The translations under genes were made by a program, and so were the position numbers. Shown here piece after piece: positions 1 through 7,600 of a stretch of 16,877 nt of DNA. The notes beneath the pieces are model-generated. The model did no database searches. It was given only the letters and a program-made list of their open reading frames with translations, and had not been told where the DNA came from. Every line of letters begins with the position of its first letter. The stretch's first letter is position 1. This DNA comes from Oscillospiraceae bacterium (GTDB taxonomy: Bacteria > Bacillota_A > Clostridia > Oscillospirales > CAG-272), in contig SVRU01000060.1 of assembly GCA_015064665.1 (NCBI GenBank), positions 1 through 16,877 on the forward strand. The letters run 5' to 3'.

Positions 1-1
1 G

Positions 2-79
2 CTTATCTTCCATACCCTCGCCCCCGAAGTGGCAATCGAGGATCTGAAAGAGATTTATAGGCAGAAAAACGAAAAGTAA
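2..79 (+). CDS. C-terminal end of an unidentified protein (partial)
   Basis: Only the last 25 codons are inside the window, ending with TAA at 77-79. The readable tail includes LAPEVAIEDLKEIY and a very basic, polar end (RQKNEK). No family can be recognised from so little. The stop lies 14 bases before the fic start and the fic ribosome site falls in that gap, so the two genes are probably co-transcribed. It could be an accessory or mobile-element gene, or a partner of the Fic protein, but nothing visible decides this. The reading frame itself is supported only by its position and spacing. Confidence 0.5.
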   Translation, partial: LIFHTLAPEVAIEDLKEIYRQKNEK

Positions 80-93
80 GATGGGAGGCAAAT

Positions 94-1176
94 ATGTCAG
101 ATAAGAATTGGCAATTTGAACTTGAAGAATATATAAGACAAGGTGAGCCCGGAAAAACAGAAAAAAGTGATGCATGGCGAACAGCCATCGGTCTTCAAGC
201 GGTAGACGGGCTGACTACCTCGGAATATCTTCTCGATACTGCGAAGGAGCATATCGAGGGTAACATCAGTATTGACGAGGCGCAAAAGCGCATTCAAAGC
301 TACTACGAGCAGCGCACTGAGCGCACCGAAATTGAGGGCGCAACCAAGGAAGCCGATATTGTTTCGGCAAGAATCGCAAAGCTCCTCGGTGAAAAGAGCT
401 TTCAGTTCTCGCCTGCGGAATGGATGACCATTCACCGCAGACTGTTCGAGGGCGTGTTTAAGCACGCTGGTCAAGTGAGAACCTACAACATCACCAAGAA
501 GGAATGGGTGCTCAACGGCGATACCGTGATCTATGCGGACTTCAACAGCATTCGTGACACTTTGGACTACGATTTTGCAACCGAAAAGCAGTTTTCCTAC
601 GAGGGTTTGTCCGTGGAAGCTGCCGTCAGACACCTCGCAAAATTCGCATCTGACATCTGGCAGATTCATCCCTTTTGCGAGGGTAACACGAGAGCAACCG
701 CCGTCTTTATGATCAAATATATGAAAACCTTTGGTTTCCGTGTGAATAACGATGCCTTTCAAAAGAATTCGTGGTATTTCCGCAATGCATTCGTCAGAGC
801 GAACTACAACAATTTGCAAAAAGGTATTCACTCCACAACGAAATTCTTGGAAATGTTCTTCGGCAATCTTCTCTTGGAAACCAATCACGAGTTGAAAAAC
901 CGATATATGCACGTGGATTATGTGGCAGAAAACAATTCCCAAAGTATCATTTCTAAAGCTCCAAAGTCTCAATTTGATACTTTTGACTGTACTTTGGAGG
1001 AATTAGCGGTGTTGGAATTAGTAGCTAAGAAGCCCGATATTAAGCAGCAAGAACTCGCCGATGCCACGGGAAAATCTATTGCCACCATCAAACGTGTGAT
1101 GAAATCCCTGCAAGACAAGAACTATATCCGCCGCGAAAGCGGAAAACGCTACGGCAAATGGGAAACGCTGGTTTAA
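94..1176 (+). CDS. Fic family protein with N-terminal VbhA-like segment and C-terminal winged helix
   Basis: This 360-residue protein has a Fic domain, the fold that usually transfers AMP from ATP to a hydroxyl on a target protein. The Fic motif is HPFCEGNTR at residues 192-200, with His192 as the expected general base, Glu196 as the acidic metal ligand and Arg200. The usual GNGR is GNTR here, a variant I recall from other Firmicute Fic proteins. Residues 31-72 resemble the VbhA antitoxin helix pair (AVDGL, then EGNISIDEA), but the inhibitory [S/T]xxxE[G/N] motif reads L34-Q-A-V-D38-G39. A flap-like stretch lies near residues 124-150. Residues 300-358 look like a winged helix-turn-helix (KQQELADATGKSIATIKRVMKSL), suggesting DNA binding or autoregulation. 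The start is supported by GGGAGG at 83-88 with 5-base spacing. Its target is unknown. Confidence 0.9.
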   Translation: MSDKNWQFELEEYIRQGEPGKTEKSDAWRTAIGLQAVDGLTTSEYLLDTAKEHIEGNISIDEAQKRIQSYYEQRTERTEIEGATKEADIVSARIAKLLGEKSFQFSPAEWMTIHRRLFEGVFKHAGQVRTYNITKKEWVLNGDTVIYADFNSIRDTLDYDFATEKQFSYEGLSVEAAVRHLAKFASDIWQIHPFCEGNTRATAVFMIKYMKTFGFRVNNDAFQKNSWYFRNAFVRANYNNLQKGIHSTTKFLEMFFGNLLLETNHELKNRYMHVDYVAENNSQSIISKAPKSQFDTFDCTLEELAVLELVAKKPDIKQQELADATGKSIATIKRVMKSLQDKNYIRRESGKRYGKWETLV

Positions 1177-1388
1177 TGTGTACCAAAAATGAAAACGTTT
1201 ATAATCTCGCAAATGATTTTTAAAAAATATTGTGATATTAATGAGTAAATTCAAAAACGCGGATTTATGATCTTTAAGTAAATTTTGCATATACCAAGTT
1301 ATGGATTTATGAGAATTCTTAAAATTAGCCGAAAAATGATTGAGTGCGGGTAAAAACCTAATTACGCCGATTTGAATGATATAACGCT

Positions 1389-1434
1389 CCAAAGTATCAA
1401 AAGCAGGTTCCAAAGTGTCAAATTGATACTTTGG
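1389..1434. repeat. CCAAAGTRTC direct and inverted repeat cluster
   Basis: CCAAAGTATC at 1389-1398 and CCAAAGTGTC at 1410-1419 are direct copies. GATACTTTGG at 1425-1434 is the exact inverted complement of the first and pairs with the second around the 5-base loop AAATT, with one G-U pair. A related unit, CCAAAGTCTC-AATTT-GATACTTTT, lies inside fic at 961-984. Read on the + strand, the downstream copy gives VPKCQIDTLEE, similar to APKSQFDTF followed by TLEEL in the Fic protein. It may be a decayed duplicate of that part of fic, or a binding site. No T-run follows, so it is not an obvious terminator. Confidence 0.6.
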
Positions 1435-1488
1435 AAGAGACTTATAGTAGTATCACATATATTTTAATGCCTTCAACAATATATTTTC

Positions 1489-1514
1489 CACCGTTTTGGG
1501 AAATAATAACGGTG
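1489..1514. repeat. 7-bp inverted repeat upstream of the manganese catalase
   Basis: CACCGTT at 1489-1495 and AACGGTG at 1508-1514 form a perfect inverted repeat around a 12-base loop, ending 12 bases before the catalase Shine-Dalgarno core (GGAGG, 1527-1531). It could be an operator or an RNA hairpin in the catalase leader. No T-run follows it, so it is unlikely to be a terminator. Confidence 0.35.
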
Positions 1515-1536
1515 AATACAAAAAACGGAGGTATCT

Positions 1537-2199
1537 ATGTTCAAACACGAAAAACAGTTATTTCATCCCGTAGAGGTGGAGAGACCGAATCCGCAATACG
1601 CGGTTTTGCTTCAGGAGCAGCTTGGCGGCGGCAACGGAGAGCTGAAGGCGGCAATGCAGTATATGTCGCAGAGCTTTCGCATTAAGGATCCCGAGATCAA
1701 GGATCTTTTCCTCGATATCGCCGCGGAGGAGCTGGGACACATGGAAATGGTGGCACAGACAATCAATCTGCTCAACGGTCACGACGTGGACGCAACCAAG
1801 GTGCAGGCTGGCGAGGTGCAGACGCACGTTCTGCTTGGTCTCAATCCCGGACTGATCAATTCCTCGGGGTATTCCTGGACGGCGGATTACGTGACCGTCA
1901 CGGGTGACCTGTGCGCCGATCTGCTCTCCAATATCGCATCCGAGCAGAGAGCCAAGGTGGTTTACGAATATCTTTACCGTCAGATTGAGGACAAGAAGGT
2001 ACGGGAAACGATTGACTTCCTTCTCAACCGTGAAGAAGCGCACAACCAGATGTTCCGTGACGCCTTCAACAAGGTTCAGGAAACGGGCTCAAACCGTGAC
2101 TTTGGTACTACCAAAGCGGCGAAGATGTATTTCTCACTGTCAAACCCCGGACCGAACACGTTTGCGACGGGCGAAACTCATGCGCCGTCGTTTAACTGA
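1537..2199 (+). CDS. Manganese catalase, intact
   Basis: This 220-residue protein belongs to the dimanganese catalase family, which converts hydrogen peroxide to water and oxygen without haem. All five expected metal ligands are visible: Glu35 (GELKAAM), Glu65 and His68 (EELGH), Glu136 (ASEQRAK) and His169 (REEAH). The length is between spore-coat CotJC (about 190) and longer manganese catalases, and the C-terminal tail (SNPGPNTFATGE) is typical of the stand-alone enzymes. The start is supported by GGAGG at 1527-1531. An intrinsic terminator follows at 2210-2237, so it is probably a single-gene unit. It may serve oxidative-stress defence in an anaerobe or be a spore protein. Its paralogue cotJC, 1.2 kb away on the other strand, is truncated. 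Confidence 0.93.
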   Translation: MFKHEKQLFHPVEVERPNPQYAVLLQEQLGGGNGELKAAMQYMSQSFRIKDPEIKDLFLDIAAEELGHMEMVAQTINLLNGHDVDATKVQAGEVQTHVLLGLNPGLINSSGYSWTADYVTVTGDLCADLLSNIASEQRAKVVYEYLYRQIEDKKVRETIDFLLNREEAHNQMFRDAFNKVQETGSNRDFGTTKAAKMYFSLSNPGPNTFATGETHAPSFN

Positions 2200-2209
2200 A
2201 TTAAGAAAG

Positions 2210-2237
2210 TCACCGTCAAGCCTTTGGCGGTGATTTT
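2210..2237 (+). terminator. Intrinsic terminator of the manganese catalase
   Basis: A 10-bp stem, TCACCGTCAA (2210-2219) against TTGGCGGTGA (2224-2233), has one G-U pair, the loop GCCT and a following TTTT. It starts 11 bases after the catalase stop. Confidence 0.85.
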
Positions 2238-2292
2238 ACATATCGCTGCTCAGGGCATTCTTTGAAAGAAAAATTTATGTAAAGAGGTATTT

Positions 2293-3243
2293 ATGTGTAC
2301 GGCTGTTTGTTATAGAAAAAATTCTTCTTATTTTGGCAGAAATTTAGATCTTGACCGCGTATACGGTGAAAGGGTAGTTGTTACCCCTCGCAATTATGAG
2401 TTAAAAATGCGTTGCGAGAAAGCTATTACTTCACACTATGCTATGATTGGTATGGCTACCGTTGTCAATGATTTTCCTCTGTACTATGAGGCTACTAACG
2501 AGAAAGGATTGAGTATGGCGGGATTGAATTTTCCAGAAAACGCTGTATACTACGAATTTGCGGAAGGAAAAGACAACATTACGCCTTTTGAGTTGATTCC
2601 TTGGATTTTGGCTCAATGCTCGTGTATTGATGAAGCAAAAGCACTTCTTGGCAAAATCAATTTGGTCAATGTTGATTTTAGTGAGCAACTTCCGCTGTCA
2701 CCGTTACATTGGATGATCAGCGATAACAAGTGCAGTATCGTTGTAGAGCCGTTGAAAGATGGACTTAAAATATACGATAATCCGTTCGAGGTCTTAACAA
2801 ATAATCCGCCCTTTGACTTTCATCAAACGAATGTGAGTAATTATATGGGGCTCTGTATCGGTCACGCAATCTCTCAATTTAGGGAAAGCATACCTATGAA
2901 AAATTATAGCTTAGGCATGGGGGCATTGGGCTTGCCGGGAGATTTTTCAAGCACATCACGGTTTATAAGGGCTCTTTTTGTGAAAGAAAACTCGGTATCG
3001 GAGAATGATGAAAAATCAAACGTGAATCAGTTTTTTCATATTCTGAATTCTGTTGCAATGCCGAAGGGATGTGTTTTGGCTACGGAAGACTTTGAATATA
3101 CGCTTTACAGTAGCTGTTGCAATGCGGATAGGGGGATTTATTATTATACGACTTATAATAACCTTGAAATAACCGCAGTAAATATGCATGACGTTGATTT
3201 GAGTAGTGCAAATCTATACGTTTATGGTGTCGTGGGATTATAA
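2293..3243 (+). CDS. Choloylglycine hydrolase family protein (bile salt hydrolase or penicillin V acylase type)
   Basis: This 316-residue N-terminal-nucleophile hydrolase matches the usual length of bile salt hydrolases. Removal of Met1 exposes the nucleophile Cys2 (MCTA). The other family positions are present: Arg16 and Asp19 in FGRNLD, Asn79 in MAGLNFP, Asn171 in LTNNP and Arg223 in FSSTSRF. There is no signal peptide, so it acts in the cytoplasm. The family cleaves amide bonds in conjugated bile acids, penicillin V or N-acyl homoserine lactones. The overall pattern (NEKGLSMAGLNFP, LGLPGDFSSTSRF) favours bile salt hydrolase, but substrate cannot be fixed from sequence. The ribosome site is AAAGAGG at 2281-2287. 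The gene is visibly more AT-rich than the catalase before it, consistent with separate acquisition, and I see no clear promoter of its own. Confidence 0.88.
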   Translation: MCTAVCYRKNSSYFGRNLDLDRVYGERVVVTPRNYELKMRCEKAITSHYAMIGMATVVNDFPLYYEATNEKGLSMAGLNFPENAVYYEFAEGKDNITPFELIPWILAQCSCIDEAKALLGKINLVNVDFSEQLPLSPLHWMISDNKCSIVVEPLKDGLKIYDNPFEVLTNNPPFDFHQTNVSNYMGLCIGHAISQFRESIPMKNYSLGMGALGLPGDFSSTSRFIRALFVKENSVSENDEKSNVNQFFHILNSVAMPKGCVLATEDFEYTLYSSCCNADRGIYYYTTYNNLEITAVNMHDVDLSSANLYVYGVVGL

Positions 3244-3364
3244 TGATTTGGTGTTCGAGAAAACAGCTTGTCCTTATCGTTTTTTTATAAATTAAGCTAA
3301 ATTTTGGTAAAATTATGTATTGTTGCTCTTATATGATAGCAGGTAGGCAATTTTTGAGCGTTTT

Positions 3365-3413
3365 GCCGAAGTGTGAAAAATCCTTGTTTTACAAGGGCTT
3401 TCGGCGATTTTTT
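3365..3413 (+). terminator. Candidate terminator or recombination-site palindrome
   Basis: GCCGAA (3365-3370) pairs with TTCGGC (3400-3405). An inner hairpin, CCTTGT-TTT-ACAAGG (3382-3396), lies inside it, and GATTTTTT follows. On the + strand this could end the hydrolase transcript. On the - strand it lies about 40-80 bases past the point where cotJC homology stops and contains the truncated cotJC stop codon, so it may instead be part of an attachment site or element end. Confidence 0.5.
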
Positions 3414-3850
3414 GATAAAGGTTGCGTTTGTGTTATTGCAGCATCTGCCGCAAGGTCCTCAACAAGATCAGCCACAGGATCGCCTTTTACTCCGATATAA
3501 GCAGCGGTAAACGGAACGCCTGCCGCAGATGCGGGATATACGCCGAGAGTGTGGTCAACAAAATATTTGTCCATTCCCGACGCTTTAATTTCCTCGGATG
3601 AAAGGTTGCGTGTCAGCTGGTGAATTATCGCGGCTATCATTTCGGCATGTCCGAGCTCTTCACTTCCGATGTCCGTCAGAACGCCTACCACCTTTCCGTC
3701 CTTCATCGAGTAACGTTGGTTAAGATATCTCGTTCCCGCCGCAAGTTCTCCGTCAGGTCCGCCAAGCTGTGAAATAATGACGCTTGCGAGCTTCGGGTTT
3801 ACATTTTTTATTTTTACAGGATACTGTAATTTTCTCTCATATACCCACAT
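3389..3850 (-). pseudogene. cotJC: Truncated spore coat protein CotJC (manganese catalase fold)
   Basis: The first ~135 residues match CotJC, starting MWVYERKLQYPV and containing three of the five dimanganese ligands (Glu35, Glu65, His68 in EELGH). CotJC is normally about 190 residues. Here, after DLVEDLAAD at residue 136 (base ~3443), family similarity stops and an unrelated 17-residue tail (AAITQTQ to KNRRKPL) runs to a stop. The regions that should hold the fourth and fifth ligands (the Glu of AAEE and a distal His) are missing, so catalase activity is not expected. I do not see the lost end in another frame before 3243. The start directly follows the cotJB stop (TAAATG), with its ribosome site, GGAGGAG, inside cotJB. 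The cause is probably insertion or recombination, not a point frameshift. Confidence 0.85.
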
Positions 3851-4117
3851 TTAATTCTCCTCCGTTTCAAGCTGCCATGGCCACGCGCCTTCAACCCACG
3901 TCCATCTGTCGCCGACGACACCCTCCGCAAACAAAGGTCCGTATTTATTCTGATATTCGGTCATAGCTTCGTCAAGTTCATCGAGTATTTTTTTATAATA
4001 ATTCAGCGCTTGCTGTGATTCGGGGTGTGTGTCAAGATAAAGCTCTGCTTCAACCTTAGCGAATGAAAGAGCCTGAACCTTTCGGAGAAGCTCCGATTTT
4101 GTCTGATTATTATCCAT
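3851..4117 (-). CDS. cotJB: Spore coat protein CotJB
   Basis: This 88-residue protein matches CotJB in length and pattern: an N-terminal helix (ELLRKVQALSFAKVEAELYLDTHP), a second helix (QQALNYYKKILDELDEAMTEYQNKYGP) and the C-terminal signature DRWTWVEGAWPWQLE. In Bacillus subtilis the cotJABC operon is transcribed in the mother cell under sigma-E and its products go into the spore coat. I infer the same role here. The start overlaps the cotJA stop by 8 bases (ATGGATAA), implying translational coupling, and the stop abuts the cotJC ATG. Confidence 0.93.
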   Translation of the reverse strand: MDNNQTKSELLRKVQALSFAKVEAELYLDTHPESQQALNYYKKILDELDEAMTEYQNKYGPLFAEGVVGDRWTWVEGAWPWQLETEEN

Positions 4118-4472
4118 TTACGCAATCCTCCAACGGTTTGTCAAGCTCTTCAAAGAGTGTGCCGCGAACAAGCGCATTTTCGGGCGAATAAAGCATACGC
4201 CAGCACTGATGCGGCGCATAAACCATTGCAAGCTGACGCGCGGCGCAACCGGAATTATTTCCGCCGAGTGAATCATCGTTATCGGTGACTCCGCCTATCA
4301 TATTTCCACCGTTCATGTTGCCGTTCATATTGCAGTTTCCGTTCACGTTGTCATTGGCGGTGCCGTTATTCCCCTGCCACATATCACCCGTGCCGGGACA
4401 AGTCCGGTTCCTGCCGTTTCCCCTCGCGAAATTATACCCGGAAAAACCGTTTGCATTTCTTTCCATATTCAT
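4110..4472 (-). CDS. cotJA: Spore coat associated protein CotJA with long Asn/Gly-rich N-terminus
   Basis: The conserved CotJA core is at residues 80-116 (RQLAMVYAPHQCWRMLYSPE, then ALVRGTLFEELDKP). Bacillus subtilis CotJA is about 82 residues. This one is 120 because residues 1-78 form a low-complexity extension rich in Asn, Gly and Met (for example NGNCNMNGNMNGGNM at 44-58). Cys residues occur at 25, 47, 76, 90 and 117. It is the first gene of the cotJ operon. The predicted ATG lies only 3 bases after AAAGGA. A second in-frame ATG at codon 3 (4466) has better spacing (9 bases), so the true start may be Met3. I could not call a sigma-E promoter with confidence. Confidence 0.88.
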   Translation of the reverse strand: MNMERNANGFSGYNFARGNGRNRTCPGTGDMWQGNNGTANDNVNGNCNMNGNMNGGNMIGGVTDNDDSLGGNNSGCAARQLAMVYAPHQCWRMLYSPENALVRGTLFEELDKPLEDCVNG

Positions 4473-4539
4473 AATTCCTTTGATTTTTATAGGATATTTC
4501 TATCCCTTATACAGTTTATGAAAAGCAGCGCTTTTTGAC

Positions 4540-4578
4540 AAAAAAGTTGACTTGACAGAATAAACCGCCAAGCCAACT
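4540..4578 (-). terminator. Second (distal) intrinsic terminator downstream of the ABC transporter
   Basis: Read on the - strand, AGTTGGCTTG (from 4578) pairs with CAAGTCAACT (to 4545) with one G-U pair, followed by a run of six T. The loop is 14 bases. It sits between the first ABC-gene terminator and cotJA, so it acts either as a back-up terminator or as a hairpin in the cotJ leader. Confidence 0.65.
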
Positions 4579-4628
4579 CTTGAAATTAAACCGATACTTG
4601 AAATATGGCGAACCGAACAATTTAAAAC

Positions 4629-4679
4629 AAAAAAATCGGAAGCCAACCCAAGTTTTTTATAACCTGAGCCGGCTTCCGA
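4629..4679 (-). terminator. Strong intrinsic terminator of the ABC transporter gene
   Basis: The arms at 4663-4679 and 4636-4652 form a continuous 17-pair stem with a 10-base loop and a following run of seven T on the - strand. The few non-Watson-Crick positions are all G-U pairs when read as - strand RNA. It starts 9 bases past the transporter stop codon. Confidence 0.9.
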
Positions 4680-4687
4680 CTTTTATA

Positions 4688-7600
4688 TTATTTTCTATTC
4701 TTTATTGCGTCGATAGGTTTCATAGATGCGATTTTCTTAACAGGAAGGAAGGTTGCTATAAGCGCAACACCGAGTGAGACGAGAAGCAAAAGTCCTATCT
4801 GTCTTATACCGAAATTTAAGAAGGTAATAAGAAGCCCCGCGTCATTGCGAAGCGCTCCGTTTATAAAGAAGGTAACGACGCCGGTTCCCGCAACCGAAAG
4901 AATATAATTTATCATCGCAATTATAAACGCCTCAGCAAAGAAAATCCGAAATACGTCGGCGGAGCGAGAGCCTATCGCGCGTAAAATTCCGATATCCTGT
5001 TTTTTGTAGGTAACGCTGGTGCTTATAAAGTTTGCAAGCATCAGAGATGCAAATACGGCAAATCCAAGACCAACGTACAGAAATACCTTTCCGAGAACAT
5101 CAAGCAGCTCGTCAACCATTGAAAGCTGGTCGGTTACGTTGTTTTTGAGCTTATACTTCACTTCACCGTTTTCGCTGACGTATCTATCGGTAAAGCTGAC
5201 TAATTCTCTTATATCACTCTTTGACTCGGGCATAACACCTACCGCATAGCTGTATACTCCGCCAAGATTTGCTCCGAACATATCGCTCATCAAGGAATCG
5301 CCGACAACAATAACGCCTCTCCATTTCAGCGACTCTTCTTCGCTGATCACTCCGACTATTTCAACGTTTTTAACAAACGCGCTTTTTCCCGTGGTATAGG
5401 AGTTTAAGGTTATAATCATCTTATTCTCCGCGGGAATTGCATTATAGAGCTTAAGAAGCTGTTTTAAGGTAAACTCCTCATAGGTTTCGGATGCCGTGGA
5501 AACGTATCCGTCCTTATTTCTTATATAATCCCTATACATGCCGGTTATCACGCGAAAATCTCGAGTGTATTCTTTGTCATCGGTAAGAAGGCTATTTCTA
5601 TAGTCGAAATATTTTTCCGCATCTGCGAAATTTTCGAAAATATATCTGTTTAATATCAACTCATCGAGGTTATGAGAAAGCTGAAAATTGAAATTAAGCA
5701 AATTTCTGTCGTAGGAATAATATGTTTGTCCGTCGTACGTAATGCTTGTAATAAGCATATCCTTTAGTTCCTCGGATATAACGAAATCCGAAAGACCGTA
5801 GGTTTCGGTAAGACTGTCAAGATACTCCTTAACGTAGGAATCGGAAATTTCATCGTTGCGGTAATTGACGAAGAATTCGTAAAGGCTATCGGGTTTATTT
5901 AGCAAATCAGATATATCATCTTCGCTGTAGCCAAAATCACGAGCCTTTTGCGCGCTTATTTGTTTTACGGTTTCAAGGTTTTGCGGGTCGGTAGCATATT
6001 TCCACGCCGCATAATGCACAGGATTGCTGAGAATATTGGAAAGCAAAGGATACTCAACAGACCATTCTCCGCTTTTATATTTCTGCATAAGAGTTGCTTC
6101 GAAACCGACAAGCTGTTCGGGGTCATAAAGTGCATCCGACTGATTTGAATTTGAGATCAGCTCACGCAGATAATTCGTTGAAATAATTATCTGATTATCA
6201 GAAAGAGATTCAAGCGGCGAGGGTGTTGACCATACAACCTTGTCCTTTACGTTTTCAAGCTTATTAAGATACTGAAACCAAGTAGAGTTTACAACGTTTT
6301 CTTTATCCTCTCCCCAAAGCTCGCTTTCATCGTTTGCGGAATCGTCCTTTACGATAAGTATGTGGAAATTTCCGTATCCCGATGTGTTTTCGGGTTTGCC
6401 GCCAAGCTCAGCAATAAGATAGTCCATAAAGCTCGAATGAACGAAGCCTATACTTGCGAACGAGTAATTTTTAATCCCGTCAAGCTCGCTTTGCAGCGCC
6501 ATAATTTCAATAAAATTAAGGTTATGCTCCGCATCGCTTGAAGCAAGCTGCTCATATCTTGAATAATCAAAATTTGTGTCTATAATTCCGACTATCGTAA
6601 AGTTGTTCGAATCATTGTAAGCTACGTCAAGATTTAAAGTTACGCCTATAAGGTCGTCGTAATTATTGATTTCCTTTTCGTACCTTCCTTCATTGCTCTG
6701 TCCTATGTAGCCGACGTTTTTGAAGTATTCATAGGTATACTTCGTTACAAGTATTTCATTTTTATCGGCTTCGGGAAGTCTTGAAGAGCCGAGAAGCTCA
6801 AAACCGTTCTCGCTAATTAACGTGTTATCTACAACGGTAAGTCCCGAAAATTTACCGCTAAACAGAATTGTTGGGTCAAATCCTTCAACCTTTTCAGACC
6901 CGAGATGATGCTCAAACGTAAGCTGAACGTCCTTCTTATATACACCGACGACGTTTTTACCCGTTTTATCTTTTATAATGCTGACATCGCTTGAACCAAG
7001 AAGAGTTCCACCCTCGCCCCAATAAGAATAATCGCCCGACGTATACTTAATGGATTTGATATACGAAGCGTAATCCACGCCCGTATCATAAATTGAATTG
7101 GTCGCCGTTTTTACGTTATCGTATGCGGCTATCGTATCGGCAAGTCCGAAGAGCGTAAAGGATATAAGCGAAAGAAATATAGTTATGACAAGTCGTACCT
7201 TCTTATATTTCAAAGCGCTTGAGCCGAGCTTAAATGCATTTTTTAGGGATAGCTTTGATTTTATAAGCTTAAAATCGCCTGCTTTATCTGATTTTATCTT
7301 TTTTTCATCGGTTGGCTTGAAATCACCCGAGGTTATGCGTTTTTTGCCGTTGGAAAGCTTTATCGTCGCACCGCTTGAGAGAGCTGAGAGATACTCGTTT
7401 ATTGCAATGCGGTCCTCTTCCGTAATGGTGTATCCCGCCTTTACCTGAATTTCGTTTTCTGCGAAAACGATTGATTCATCGCATGAAAGAAAGGATTCCT
7501 CGCTTTCGCTGTCCTTTTCTACGTCGGAGATAATAACTCCGTCCTTAAGCTCTATAATTCTGTCGGCATACTGCTCGGAAAACTCTCTGTCATGAGATAC

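Larger units (their letters stand above)
1177..1536. other. Gene-poor AT-rich gap with copies of a fic-derived motif
   Basis: This stretch of 360 bases between fic and the manganese catalase has no convincing gene. Its distal part carries CCAAAGT-type repeats shared with the 3' part of fic (see 1389-1434). It also holds a 7-bp inverted repeat, CACCGTT at 1489-1495 against AACGGTG at 1508-1514, just upstream of the catalase ribosome site. That repeat could be an operator or a leader hairpin. I see no confident promoter. The catalase may use a sporulation sigma factor whose sites I cannot call reliably here. Confidence 0.5.

Noticed and set aside
97..972. 291-codon open frame on the - strand opposite fic
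   Set aside because: It is antisense to a clear Fic protein and has no family resemblance or ribosome site.
1018..1413. 131-codon open frame on the - strand across the fic end and the gap
   Set aside because: It half overlaps fic antisense, starts with TTG, and has no recognisable domain. Its similarity to repeated motifs reflects the inverted repeats there.
1431..1685. 84-codon + frame overlapping the catalase start
   Set aside because: It runs into the catalase gene in another frame. Only its first residues are of interest, as the repeat-derived TLEE remnant.
4322..4365. Short repeats in cotJA resembling a small repeat array
   Set aside because: They are codon-phased repeats encoding Asn/Gly/Met residues, not a CRISPR or intergenic repeat.
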